Shown here in pieces: positions 16,635 through 25,115 of a stretch of DNA of 44,077 nt (positions are counted from its first letter, which is position 1; every line of letters begins with the position of its first letter). This stretch comes from Spirosoma spitsbergense DSM 19989 (GTDB lineage: Bacteria > Bacteroidota > Bacteroidia > Cytophagales > Spirosomataceae). A program made the translations under genes and the position numbers. The notes beneath the pieces were generated by a model. The model searched no databases. It was not told where the DNA came from and was given only the letters and a program-made list of their open reading frames with translations. The stretch lies in the NCBI RefSeq assembly GCF_000374085.1, contig NZ_KB893582.1, positions 1-44,077 on the forward strand, in the 5' to 3' direction.

Positions 16635-18464
16635 ATGAATCAAGTGTACCCGCCTACTCCGTTTTCCCCCATTCACCGGCATACTGTATCAGGAGGCAGG
16701 TCTGTATGGTTTTGGGCAATCGGTCTGGGTGTGCTGACGGCGTGGCTTTGTATTCGAGTCATCGGTGATTTCAGTCACCCCCTCTCAGATGGCAATGACA
16801 CCGACCAGTTTGAGTATGTAGGCTATTTCTTTTACAAGAACCTGTCGTTATGGCCCTTTCCCCATCTCAACCTCATCAACACGCAAACGTTCTATCCGTA
16901 CGGTACCAACCAGGTGTTCCTGGACTGGGGTTTCGAGCGTGACTACTGGTACAGTCTCTGCTATCGGTTGTCTGGTGGCCCCGGCCCGTATTTGCAGTAC
17001 TATTACGTGTATAGTCTGGTCGTGGCAGCGGTCGGAACATTTTTACTGTTGCAATCCCGATTTGGTATCGGCCGGAGCCTTGTTCTGGGCCTTGTCGTTT
17101 CGGTTTTTAATTTTTACGCCCTGTTCAAGTTTCCGGTCCACATGAATGTCTGCGTGGCCCACTGGACAACCCTGTGCATCGTGGCTACGTACCGACTCTT
17201 GTATGATGCCGTAACGAAGAAGTCGATTACATTTGCCTACGTCCTGTTCTGGATGTGGCTGCACGTTCAGGTATTGAGTCAGGAACTGGCCTACGTAGCC
17301 GGGTTTGCGCTAAGTTTCACGACGCTGACGGCTCCCATTCTGGCGTTTCTATTGTACCGGCAGTTTCCCGCTCATAGCCAGTGGTTTACATCTATCGCCA
17401 ACTACGTGCAGGAACAGTTCACGCATCGGCGAAGAGAAGTTTTGTTCTGGTTATTGATGCTGGTAGTTAGTCTGTTCCTGTACCTCCCCCTGACGATACA
17501 GATTGCGTTTACGGCCTGGTCGTTCGACTTTAGTGTGGTACCGGAACTACGGGCCTGGTCGCACCCGCTCCGGCTATTCATTCCGTACCTACCTGGCTTT
17601 CATACGTTTGACCATGATTACCAGCCTTTCCTTCACGACACCTTCGAGAGCTTCGGTCAGGGAAGTCCGGGGTTGTATCTGGTTGTGCTGGCGGGTATCG
17701 GCTGGTGGCAAAACCGCAAACGGATACTCATCTGGTTGCCCATTGTGCTGATGTTGTTATTATGTCTGCTGTATCATCCTGTTCTTGTCCCTACACTAAA
17801 AATTTTTCCCTGGTTTAGTTTCAACCGGCACGGCGGGCGGGCGAGCCTGATTTACCCGGCGTTACTGGGACTGCTCGCCCTATCCGTTCGGTGGCCCCGC
17901 CAACCGATAGGCAAAACCATTGGTGGTTTATTACTGTGCCTGATGGTACTGGAATGGTACGTGGGCTATACCAACCGGTTGACCGGGCCGGTGAGTACGG
18001 CATCGGATAGTGTGCTGGCGTATTGTGCGGTCGTTCGGAAACAACCGGGGGTGGCAGTACTCGACTGGCCTTTCTGCACGGTTGGGGGCGATGGCGTGGG
18101 CATGCAGGAAGGGCTTTGCCCCTATTATAAACAACAAAACGCCGTTTTCACCTTCCGACGATTTTACGACAAAAGCGGGGTCGGGCAATATTTTGGCCGG
18201 TTGCACCCCGACCAGATTCAACCCTTTCTTCGCGATGGATGGCCCCGGTTACTGGCCCCCAGCTACGTTTTCACGGAAGCCGACTGGCAGTTTCTGGATA
18301 CGTTTCTACGAAAAAATAACTTCGCTGGCATCAACCTGTATCCCGGTTTACTAACACCCGAACAGATAATCCAGTTTTACCGGCATTACGGCCAACCCAT
18401 CGCCGAAACGACCTTTCCGGCGGCTGGGACGGTCCTGTTCATTCCCCTTCGTAAAGAAAAGTAG
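16635..18464 (+). CDS. Polytopic membrane protein, GT-C glycosyltransferase-like
   Basis: A 609-residue protein with about 9-11 membrane helices starting at residue 26 (WFWAIGLGVLTAWLCIRVI). The first long extracytoplasmic loop holds an acidic patch, SDGNDTDQFEYVGYFFYKNL, and FYPYGTNQVFLDWGFE. An Asp-rich first loop followed by many helices is typical of GT-C glycosyltransferases that use lipid-linked sugars. The C-terminal 140 residues form a soluble domain with QPFLRDGWPRLLAPSYV. No family name is certain; it may belong to an unassigned DUF. It lies between divergent leuS and the subtilase gene, with no sugar-biosynthesis genes nearby. The start chosen is the first Met, followed by a short cytoplasmic tail. 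Confidence 0.6.
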   Translation: MNQVYPPTPFSPIHRHTVSGGRSVWFWAIGLGVLTAWLCIRVIGDFSHPLSDGNDTDQFEYVGYFFYKNLSLWPFPHLNLINTQTFYPYGTNQVFLDWGFERDYWYSLCYRLSGGPGPYLQYYYVYSLVVAAVGTFLLLQSRFGIGRSLVLGLVVSVFNFYALFKFPVHMNVCVAHWTTLCIVATYRLLYDAVTKKSITFAYVLFWMWLHVQVLSQELAYVAGFALSFTTLTAPILAFLLYRQFPAHSQWFTSIANYVQEQFTHRRREVLFWLLMLVVSLFLYLPLTIQIAFTAWSFDFSVVPELRAWSHPLRLFIPYLPGFHTFDHDYQPFLHDTFESFGQGSPGLYLVVLAGIGWWQNRKRILIWLPIVLMLLLCLLYHPVLVPTLKIFPWFSFNRHGGRASLIYPALLGLLALSVRWPRQPIGKTIGGLLLCLMVLEWYVGYTNRLTGPVSTASDSVLAYCAVVRKQPGVAVLDWPFCTVGGDGVGMQEGLCPYYKQQNAVFTFRRFYDKSGVGQYFGRLHPDQIQPFLRDGWPRLLAPSYVFTEADWQFLDTFLRKNNFAGINLYPGLLTPEQIIQFYRHYGQPIAETTFPAAGTVLFIPLRKEK

Positions 18465-18591
18465 TCGTTTGCATAAGAGCGCAACGCCCCATTCGTTTTT
18501 AACGTATAGTTACCTGAAAACAGACTCCTGACCTGCATGGCGTGACGTTGTACGATTCTTATTTTTTTACCCGTAGCTTTCGTACACCCCC

Positions 18592-19785
18592 ATGCGACGT
18601 TTCTCCTCGTTTACGACGCTTGCCAACGTTGCCCTGCTTGGCTTTGGCCTGTTCGGTTGCCACACCGACAGCAACGTGGAGCCAGCCAGTATTTCGCCCG
18701 ATTGTTTGATTAAAGCGTCCAGTAACAACGGGGTTGCTATTGCCGGTTTCTACATTATTACCTACCAGCCTGCTCAACCGCTCCCTTCGGCTTCGAATGC
18801 CCGCACAGCCGCCATCGAAGCTATAGCCGGGCAGTTTCTCGCTGATTATTCGGTGGCTGATTCCCAGGCCGACGTGCTGGCTACCAGCGAACAGGTAAGC
18901 TTCCTGGCCCACCTGACCAAAGAAGAATCCGAAACCTTACGCCAGGACCCATCCGTCATACTTGTTGAACCAGACCGCGTTATGGCCATGTGTGGCTGTG
19001 TCGACATAACAACGTCGACTACCCTCCCCTGGAATATAGTACAAACCGGCTACGGACGGGGCGACCTGCAAACGAATAAAACCGTCTGGGTAATCGATAC
19101 CGGTATCGACCTGGACCACCCCGACCTGAATGTCGACACTGAACGCAGCCGCTCGTTCGTGACGGGCCAGACATCGGCAGATGACCTGAATGGACACGGC
19201 ACGCACGTAGCGGGCATTATCGGGGCGAAAAATAACAACGCTGGTGTGACGGGCATAGCATCGGGAGCCCGACTAGTGGCGCTGAAAGTACTGGACCAGT
19301 TAGGCGAAGGAAAACTATCAGGCATTATTCAGGCGGTGAATTACGTGCTGCAAAACGGCAAATCGGGTGATGTGGTCAACATGAGCCTGGGTGGTGAGGG
19401 AGTATCTACTACGCTTGAACGGGTCATTATACAGGCAGCCAATGCCGGTATTCTATTCGCTATCGCTGCCGGTAACGATGGCAAAGACAGTGATGCCTAT
19501 TCCCCGGCGCGGGTAAATCACGCCAATGTATTTACCGTGTCGGCCATGAACCGAATCAATCAGTTTGCCTCTTTTTCCAACTTTGGCCCTGGTGTGGACG
19601 TTTGCGCTTACGGAGTCAACATCACGTCAACCTACAAAGATGGGAGGTATGCTACCCTGAGCGGTACCTCAATGGCCGCACCGCATGTGGCAGGTCTTTT
19701 GCTCATTCGGGGGAGTAACTTTCCGAAGCACGGTGCCGTAATGGGTGACCCCGACGGCAAACCGGATCCTTTGGCAGGCGAGTAG
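18592..19785 (+). CDS. S8 (subtilisin-like) serine protease, lipoprotein precursor
   Basis: A 397-residue secreted protease. The signal ends in lipobox GLFGC (Cys23). Residues about 50-130 look like an inhibitor I9 propeptide, ending with a SVILVEPDRVM strand. The catalytic triad is D169 in VIDTGIDLDHPDL, H202 in LNGHGTHVAG, and S360 in LSGTSMAAPHVAG, with an oxyanion N295 in AAGNDG. The tail GDPDGKPDPLAGE is short and there is no T9SS C-terminal sorting domain, so surface lipoprotein anchoring is the likely mode. Length is complete for a minimal subtilase. It follows the membrane protein gene at 127 bases, with no clear link. Function is probably peptide scavenging. Confidence 0.9.
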   Translation: MRRFSSFTTLANVALLGFGLFGCHTDSNVEPASISPDCLIKASSNNGVAIAGFYIITYQPAQPLPSASNARTAAIEAIAGQFLADYSVADSQADVLATSEQVSFLAHLTKEESETLRQDPSVILVEPDRVMAMCGCVDITTSTTLPWNIVQTGYGRGDLQTNKTVWVIDTGIDLDHPDLNVDTERSRSFVTGQTSADDLNGHGTHVAGIIGAKNNNAGVTGIASGARLVALKVLDQLGEGKLSGIIQAVNYVLQNGKSGDVVNMSLGGEGVSTTLERVIIQAANAGILFAIAAGNDGKDSDAYSPARVNHANVFTVSAMNRINQFASFSNFGPGVDVCAYGVNITSTYKDGRYATLSGTSMAAPHVAGLLLIRGSNFPKHGAVMGDPDGKPDPLAGE

Positions 19786-19848
19786 CTCAATCATGTTACT
19801 CATTCATACCTGCGAACAGGCTTTGATTCAGAAGTTTGGTCTGCCAGC

Positions 19849-19880
19849 TTGCAACTTTCCTACAGGCAGACTTATCTTTG
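19849..19880 (+). promoter_or_regulatory. Promoter of the sulfur-assimilation cluster
   Basis: TTG (19849-19851) is followed after 21 bases by TATCTTTG (19873-19880), a full match to the Bacteroidetes -7 element TAnnTTTG. Transcription would start near 19887, giving a leader of about 115 bases that holds the hairpin at 19936-19958. No SAM-riboswitch core is recognised in this leader. Confidence 0.5.
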
Positions 19881-19935
19881 TGGCACCTTTTCAGCCATAG
19901 TGAGGTTATTGGGTCTGAAACGACAGTACAGCACG

Positions 19936-19958
19936 CGGCACATCAATGTGCCGTTTTT
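19936..19958 (+). terminator. Small hairpin plus T5 in the leader of the TauE/SafE gene
   Basis: CGGCACAT and ATGTGCCG (19936-19943 and 19946-19953) form a 6-8 base stem followed by TTTTT. It lies 150 bases beyond the subtilase stop and 42 bases before the permease ATG. It could terminate read-through from the subtilase or act as an attenuator for the sulfur genes. Confidence 0.55.
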
Positions 19959-20000
19959 CGTAAAAGAATTAATCTATTAACTCGATAGGCATTATAATGT

Positions 20001-21071
20001 ATGCAGCCAGAGGTAGCTTCTTCCGTCTCCGATTCAGTCGCTAATCCGATAACGCTGACAACGCCCGTACTTGACCTTAGCGGACTGACGATCAGTATTA
20101 AGGGAGCAAACGCTGTGCAGCAAGCCGAAGCGCTGCGTACCGCCTTTCCATCGGCTATTATCCAAACGAGTACAGCACAACCCCTTCTTCGGCGACGCAA
20201 CCGGACGGAAATAGCCATCTACTTTTTTTCGGCCCTGGCGCTGATGGTGGTTGGTCACCTGCTGTTCAGCTACTTTACGCTGGACCGGCTGACGCTTCTG
20301 GCCAGTACCATTGACCTCACTCCTGAAATTTTTTACTTCATTCTGGCCGGATTCGTTGCCCAGATGATTGACGGTGCCTTAGGTATGGCCTATGGCGTAA
20401 CGGCCACTACCTTCCTGACCAGCGTAGGTATCAGCCCGATATTTGCGACTGCCAGCGTGCATAGTTCCGAGATCTTCACCTCGGGTGTGTCGGGCTATAT
20501 GCACCTTAAATTCGGTAACGTCAACAGCCGCCTGTTTAAGGTAGTGCTGATTCCTGGCGTTATCGGCGCGGCTTTAGGTGCCTATTTACTCAGTCAGTTA
20601 GCGACGCTGGATGTAGTAGCTAAATACTTAACGCCCGGCATCTCCGTCTACACGGCAATTCTGGGTATCCTGATTTTGAAGAAAGCCCTGGTCAAAAAAC
20701 CAAAGAAACGACCCATCAAGCGAATCGGGTTGCTAGCCTGGTTTGGCGGTTTTGTCGATGCCATTGGGGGCGGTGGCTGGGGGCCTATTGTTAACTCCAC
20801 CCTGATAGCCGCCGGCCGTCATCCACGCTATACGATTGGGTCGGTCAATCTGGCCGAATTTTTCGTTTCGTTCGCTTCGTCCGTCGTTTTTGCCTTTTAT
20901 GCCGGACTGGGAAACTACGGTCTGGTTATTCTGGGACTCATTCTGGGTGGTATGATTGCCGCCCCGATAGCCGCCCACCTGTCGCAGAAGCTACCCGTTA
21001 AAACCATGATGATTCTGGTCGGAATTGTGGTTATCATCGTAAGTTTGCGGAAAATCATTTTATTCTTTTAG
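20001..21071 (+). CDS. TauE/SafE family sulfite/sulfur-anion permease
   Basis: A 356-residue protein with 8-9 membrane helices after a soluble N-terminal extension of about 70 residues. The conserved core begins with FVAQMIDGALGMAYGVT, followed by GISPIFATASVHSSEIFTSG and, in the second half, GFVDAIGGGGWGPIVNSTL and TIGSVNLAEFFVSFASS. The two-fold DGALGMAYG / DAIGGGGWG arrangement is diagnostic of TauE/SafE (DUF81) proteins, which move sulfite, sulfonates or related anions. Its position at the head of a run with metZ, cysH, cysD and cysN supports a role in sulfite export or sulfur-anion transport. The N-terminal extension looks like a small alpha/beta domain and is not recognised. Confidence 0.85.
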   Translation: MQPEVASSVSDSVANPITLTTPVLDLSGLTISIKGANAVQQAEALRTAFPSAIIQTSTAQPLLRRRNRTEIAIYFFSALALMVVGHLLFSYFTLDRLTLLASTIDLTPEIFYFILAGFVAQMIDGALGMAYGVTATTFLTSVGISPIFATASVHSSEIFTSGVSGYMHLKFGNVNSRLFKVVLIPGVIGAALGAYLLSQLATLDVVAKYLTPGISVYTAILGILILKKALVKKPKKRPIKRIGLLAWFGGFVDAIGGGGWGPIVNSTLIAAGRHPRYTIGSVNLAEFFVSFASSVVFAFYAGLGNYGLVILGLILGGMIAAPIAAHLSQKLPVKTMMILVGIVVIIVSLRKIILFF

Positions 21072-21077
21072 ACACAG

Positions 21078-21129
21078 GATAAAAGAAGAGAGACACAAGA
21101 CCCCCGCCTTTCCTCCACTATCTTTTATC
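21078..21129. repeat. Short inverted repeat in the permease-metZ spacer
   Basis: GATAAAAGA (21078-21086) and TCTTTTATC (21121-21129) are perfectly complementary, separated by 34 bases. It is weaker than the cys-spacer repeats but has the same place and layout: between two sulfur genes, with a purine-rich left half. Confidence 0.5.
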
Positions 21130-21139
21130 ATTTTACCTG

Positions 21140-22333
21140 ATGAAAAAACAGACCAAAGCCATTCGTACGCAAGCCAGGCAGTCGCAGAACCGCGAACACT
21201 CTGTACCCCTGTACCTTACATCGAGTTTTACGTTTGAGAGTGCCGAGCAGGGCAAAGCGTTGTTTGAAGAAACCGAAGAGGGAAATATTTACTCTCGTTT
21301 CTCCAACCCCAACGTAACCGAGTTTGTCGATAAAGTCTGTATGCTGGAGAATGCCGAAGAGGGTATTGCTACGGGAACGGGCATGGCGGCTGTATTTGCC
21401 AGTATGGCGGCTCTGCTGAAATCCGGCGACCATATTGTGGCCTGCCGGGCGTTGTTTGGGTCGGCACACCAGGTGATTACCCAGATTCTGAGCAAATGGG
21501 GTATCACGCATACCTACGTCGATGCCTCGGCCACCGAAGCCGAGTGGGAAGCGGCCATACAGCCCATTACCCGCATGGTGTATCTGGAAACGCCCTCCAA
21601 CCCCGGTCTGGAACTGGTTGACCTGACCATGCTGGCCCGTCTGAAAGTGAAATACGGCTTTATATTGAATGTCGACAACTGCTTTGCTACCCCCATTTTG
21701 CAAACGCCTATCGATTTAGGCGCTGATTTGTCGGTGCATTCGGCCACAAAATACATGGATGGACAAGGGCGCGTGCTGGGCGGTATCGTCGTGGGCCGGG
21801 CTGATCTGATTCAGCAAATCCGGTTCTTTGCCCGCCATACCGGGCCATCGCTGTCTCCTTTCAATGCCTGGGTGCTGTCCAAGAGTCTGGAGACACTGGA
21901 TTTGCGGATGGAACGGCACTGCCGCAACGCCCTGCAACTGGCCGAAGCACTGGATGCCCATACCGATGTGGAGCGGGCATTATACCCATTCCTTCCCTCC
22001 CATCCGCAATATGAACTGGCTAAACGGCAGATGAGCGCGGGTGGAGCCATCGTCACCATTGAACTGGCCGGTGGTTTCGAGCGGGTAAAGGCCTTTTTTG
22101 ATGCCCTCACGATTCCAAGTCTTTCCTCTAACCTCGGTGACTCCCGCACGATTGTGACCAACCCGAATACCACGACCCACGCCAAACTCAAACCGGACGA
22201 AAAAGCAGCTTTGGGTATTACGCCAGGTTTAATTCGGATTTCGGTGGGTCTGGAAGCAATTGAGGATTTGATTGCCGATTTTACGCAGGCGGTAGAAAAG
22301 TCGGCCGAGGTGGTCAAAGAGCAGGTAGCCTGA
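21140..22333 (+). CDS. metZ: O-succinylhomoserine sulfhydrylase
   Basis: A 397-residue Cys/Met-metabolism PLP enzyme that joins sulfide to an activated homoserine, giving homocysteine. Signatures are SVPLYLTSSFTFES, YSRFSNPNVTEF, the PLP-phosphate segment ATGTGMAAVFA, and K204 in HSATKYMDGQGRVLGG. The last is characteristic of MetZ rather than MetB, whose segment differs. The closing SSNLGDSRTIVTNPNTTTH and GLIRISVGLEAIEDL are complete. Its place just after the permease and before the sulfate-reduction genes makes it the step that captures the sulfide those genes provide. O-acetylhomoserine as the real substrate cannot be excluded from sequence. Confidence 0.9.
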   Translation: MKKQTKAIRTQARQSQNREHSVPLYLTSSFTFESAEQGKALFEETEEGNIYSRFSNPNVTEFVDKVCMLENAEEGIATGTGMAAVFASMAALLKSGDHIVACRALFGSAHQVITQILSKWGITHTYVDASATEAEWEAAIQPITRMVYLETPSNPGLELVDLTMLARLKVKYGFILNVDNCFATPILQTPIDLGADLSVHSATKYMDGQGRVLGGIVVGRADLIQQIRFFARHTGPSLSPFNAWVLSKSLETLDLRMERHCRNALQLAEALDAHTDVERALYPFLPSHPQYELAKRQMSAGGAIVTIELAGGFERVKAFFDALTIPSLSSNLGDSRTIVTNPNTTTHAKLKPDEKAALGITPGLIRISVGLEAIEDLIADFTQAVEKSAEVVKEQVA

Positions 22334-22437
22334 AACTGGTAATCCAAGCCAACATAAGTTCTAAAAGGCTAAAGTCAAGAATAGGAACTGATTTAATCCG
22401 GGAAGTTTTATACTAAAAACCAACGTATAAGGGTCTT

Positions 22438-22740
22438 ATGAAAACGCTGACGATAACCGTTCCTGACACAGTGAACCCCAATGAGGCTCGTTGGGAAATG
22501 GCCCGTGCACTCTATGAGAAGGGAGAAATAACACTGGAACAGGCGGCTGAATTAGTTGAACTAACGCCGACGTATTTCATGATTCGGCTGCGTCAGCCTT
22601 TTGATTCCACCTCTGACCGAGTAAAGCAAAATTTACAGTCAGAGGCCAAGCCATTTGATCGCGAAAAATTTGATCAATTAATTGACCAGTTAGATATTCA
22701 GGAATCCTGGAGCGAATTAGTAGATCAGATTGGCAAATGA
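22438..22740 (+). CDS. Antitoxin-like protein (UPF0175-type helix-turn-helix)
   Basis: A 100-residue acidic protein. It starts MKTLTITVPDTV, a strand typical of antitoxins, then has a helical EARWEMARALYEKGEITLEQ and EQAAELVELTPTYFMIRL, which fits a UPF0175-like helix-turn-helix. Its stop overlaps the start of the PIN toxin gene by 4 bases (ATGA at 22737), the classical toxin-antitoxin layout. The partner toxin carries a nonsense codon, so the module may be reduced to an orphan antitoxin. The exact antitoxin family is inferred from pattern. Confidence 0.65.
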   Translation: MKTLTITVPDTVNPNEARWEMARALYEKGEITLEQAAELVELTPTYFMIRLRQPFDSTSDRVKQNLQSEAKPFDREKFDQLIDQLDIQESWSELVDQIGK

Positions 22741-23192
22741 CCTACTTATTAGATACGAACATAATCCTTGCTTATCTGAAAAAGTCGCCTTTAGCCAACT
22801 TTCTGGATGACGAATACGGTTTATTATCACCTGATTCCAAACCGTTCCTATCGGCAGTTACCGTTGGAGAACTCTGGTCAATATGTCTACAGAATCAATG
22901 GGGAGTGGCACGTAGGGACTTGCTCATGCAGACGTTGCGTCAACTAACCATAATCGATGTGAACATCGAGCCACTCATTCAGGAATATGCCCAAATCGAT
23001 GCATTCAGCTAAAACAAATTAGCGAATATTCCATTAGATACAACTGCCCGAAACATGGACAAAAATGATCTTTGGATAGCAGCAACCGCTTCTTTGCTGG
23101 AAGCTATACTTATCACGACGGATAAAGATTTCGACCATCTGCATGGCAGGTTTATAGAAGTCATCTGGATTGATCCATCAAAACAACCCTAA
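22737..23192 (+). pseudogene. PIN-domain toxin (VapC-like) interrupted by a TAA codon
   Basis: The open frame from 22737 stops at 23010-23012 after QIDAFS, but the same frame continues with NKLANIPLDTTARNMDKND to a stop at 23190-23192. The full reading of 151 codons is a complete PIN domain: D6 in LLDTNI, E45 in VTVGELW, then after the stop the acidic residues of NDLWIAATA and TTDKDFDHL. In relatives the position of the stop is usually glutamine (ID-x-x-S-Q-x-K-L), so one C-to-T change (CAA to TAA) explains it. The truncated product lacks two catalytic acids and should be inactive as an RNase. Sequencing error is the alternative. Confidence 0.8.
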
Positions 23193-23199
23193 ACACGCT

Positions 23200-24297
23200 A
23201 TGCGCCTTTTCACTATTTTACTCCTTCTCACCGCCCAAATCGCCAACGCCCAGCAATCTCAAAAACCACTTCGCGTGGGGGTGGTGGGTATGATTCATGA
23301 CCACATCGGAGGCATTCTGAATAAAGCGTATAAACAGCCAAATCAGACAGACATCGAAATCGTAGGCATTGTAGAACCCAATCGCGAAGTGGCCGAGCGG
23401 CTTGCCAAACGATATGGTTTCCCCATGAGCTTAGTTTACCCGACAATCGCCGAAATGCTCGACAAAACGAAGCCCGAAGCGGTAACGGATTTTGGTCCAA
23501 TTGTAGATCACAAAAAAACAGTAGAAGCCTGTGCCCCGCGTGGTATCCATGTGATGGTCGAAAAACCGCTGGCCACCAGTTATGCGGATGCGAAACAAAT
23601 GGCCGCGCTGGCCCGGAAAAACAATGTCCAGCTTCTGACCAATTACGAAACGACCTGGTACGGCAGCAATCACCGGGCGTATGCCATTGCCAATACGGAC
23701 AAAGCCATCGGCGACCTGCGTAAAATTGTGGTGCACGACGGCCACGAGGGACCGAAGGAGATTGGGGTCAGCAAGGAATTCTTCGGCTGGCTGACCGACC
23801 CAGCCACTAATGGGGCCGGTGCGTTGTTTGACTTCGGATGCTATGGCGCGAACCTGTCTACCTGGCTCATGCACAACCAGCGCCCAACGTCGGTGATGGC
23901 GGTAACCCAGCAGATTAAACCCGACATCTATCCGAAAGTAGAGGACGAAGCGACCATCATTGTGACCTACCCGAAAACTCAGACGATTATTCAGGCTTCA
24001 TGGAACTGGCCGTTCAGCCGGAAAGACATGGAGGTGTACGGGCAAACAGGCTACGTTAAAACGATAGACGGCACAAAAATGCAGGTTCGGCTCAAGGGGG
24101 AGAAAAGTGACAAAGCGATTGAAGCCCCGCAAACCGAAGCAACCGCCCCTGACCCTTTTACGTATTTCGCCCGGCTGATTCGGGGAGAAACCAAACCTGA
24201 TGAACTGACTTCACTGGAGAATAATATTATCACCATGGAAATCCTGGATGCCGCCCGGCAGTCGGCTAAAACGGGAAAAGTGGTTAAATTGAACTAG
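23200..24297 (+). CDS. Secreted Gfo/Idh/MocA-family oxidoreductase
   Basis: The best start is the Met at 23200, since an upstream Met at 23170 would put a polar stretch before a clean signal peptide (LFTILLLLTAQIANA, then QQS). This gives 365 residues. The Rossmann start is VGVVGMIHDHIGG, unusual in that the GxGxxG is relaxed; EKP of the family is present in HVMVEKPLATSYADAKQM, and the C-terminal sheet domain includes FDFGCYGANLSTWLM and SWNWPFSRKDMEVYG. Family members are NAD(P)-dependent sugar or inositol dehydrogenases; secreted ones in Bacteroidetes are common and may be glycosidases or epimerases. It sits between the toxin relic and cysH, with only 2 bases before the cysH start, yet has no obvious sulfur role. 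Confidence 0.82.
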   Translation: MRLFTILLLLTAQIANAQQSQKPLRVGVVGMIHDHIGGILNKAYKQPNQTDIEIVGIVEPNREVAERLAKRYGFPMSLVYPTIAEMLDKTKPEAVTDFGPIVDHKKTVEACAPRGIHVMVEKPLATSYADAKQMAALARKNNVQLLTNYETTWYGSNHRAYAIANTDKAIGDLRKIVVHDGHEGPKEIGVSKEFFGWLTDPATNGAGALFDFGCYGANLSTWLMHNQRPTSVMAVTQQIKPDIYPKVEDEATIIVTYPKTQTIIQASWNWPFSRKDMEVYGQTGYVKTIDGTKMQVRLKGEKSDKAIEAPQTEATAPDPFTYFARLIRGETKPDELTSLENNIITMEILDAARQSAKTGKVVKLN

Positions 24298-24299
24298 TT

Positions 24300-25028
24300 A
24301 TGATAGCAGAACCAACCTCATACACGCTCGAAAGCCTGACAGAAAAGCTACAGGGTCTGAGCAATATCGAAGCCCTGCGGACGCTGGCCAACTTGTTCCC
24401 CGGCGAGGTCGTTTTTTCGACCAGTCTGGGCTACGAGGATCAGGTAATTACTGACCTGATTCTATCGAACAACATTCCCATTCGCATTTTCACCCTCGAT
24501 ACGGGCCGTATGTTCGCCGAAACCTATTCGGTATGGAAAAAAACAAACGATCGGTACGCCACAAAAATAGAAGCCTATTTTCCGGAGCGGGCCTCCGAAG
24601 AAGTACTGATGAGCACCAAAGGCCCTTACAGCTTTTACGACTCGGTCGAAAACCGGAAAGAATGTTGCGGCATTCGTAAAGTGGCCCCGCTGAACAGAGC
24701 CTTGAAAGGGCAGAAAATCTGGGTTACGGGCATCCGCGCCGAGCAATCGGCCAACCGCCAGTCGATGCCCCAACTGGAATGGGATGAAGCGCATTCGCTC
24801 TACAAATTCCACCCGTTGATGGACTGGACCTTTGAGGAAGTAAAACAGTACGTAAAAGACAACAACGTCCCTTATAACCCACTCCACGACCGGGGCTTTG
24901 TCAGTATTGGTTGCCAGCCCTGCACCCGCGCCATCCAGCCGGGCGAAGACTTCCGCGCCGGTCGCTGGTGGTGGGAGGATAACTCCAAGAAAGAGTGTGG
25001 ACTACATGGCGAAAGAGTGAAAGAGTGA
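24300..25028 (+). CDS. cysH: Assimilatory adenylyl-sulfate (APS) reductase, 4Fe-4S type
   Basis: A 242-residue CysH protein that reduces activated sulfate to sulfite. It contains the PP-loop-like VVFSTSLGYEDQV and TLDTGRMF. The Cys pattern C122-C123 in ECCGIRKVAPL and C205-C208 in GCQPCTRA matches the iron-sulfur enzymes that use APS directly. C233 in KECGLH is the C-terminal active Cys. No cysC kinase occurs in the window, which agrees with APS rather than PAPS as substrate. The last residues, after ECGLH, and the stop codon are encoded by the left arm of a palindromic repeat. The start is 2 bases after the Gfo/Idh stop. Confidence 0.92.
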   Translation: MIAEPTSYTLESLTEKLQGLSNIEALRTLANLFPGEVVFSTSLGYEDQVITDLILSNNIPIRIFTLDTGRMFAETYSVWKKTNDRYATKIEAYFPERASEEVLMSTKGPYSFYDSVENRKECCGIRKVAPLNRALKGQKIWVTGIRAEQSANRQSMPQLEWDEAHSLYKFHPLMDWTFEEVKQYVKDNNVPYNPLHDRGFVSIGCQPCTRAIQPGEDFRAGRWWWEDNSKKECGLHGERVKE

Positions 25029-25105
25029 AAGAGCGAAAGTTGCTGTCGCGTAAGCCCACGTGTGCCAGCCTTTCGCTCTTTTACTCTTTCGCTCTTTCGC
25101 TCTTT
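25009..25105. repeat. Imperfect inverted repeat in the cysH-cysD spacer, GYGAAAGA units
   Basis: Left arm 25009-25039 is four units of period 8 (GCGAAAGA, GTGAAAGA, GTGAAAGA, GCGAAAG). The right arm 25070-25105 is the complement, and about 29 of 31 positions pair. The loop is 30 bases. It begins inside the end of cysH and ends 10 bases before the cysD ATG, so it fills the spacer. Confidence 0.9.
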
Positions 25106-25115
25106 ATTTACTACT

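Noticed and set aside
19887..20000. SAM riboswitch in front of the sulfur genes
   Set aside because: I looked for the conserved cores of SAM-I and SAM-II and did not see them; only a short hairpin with T5 is present.
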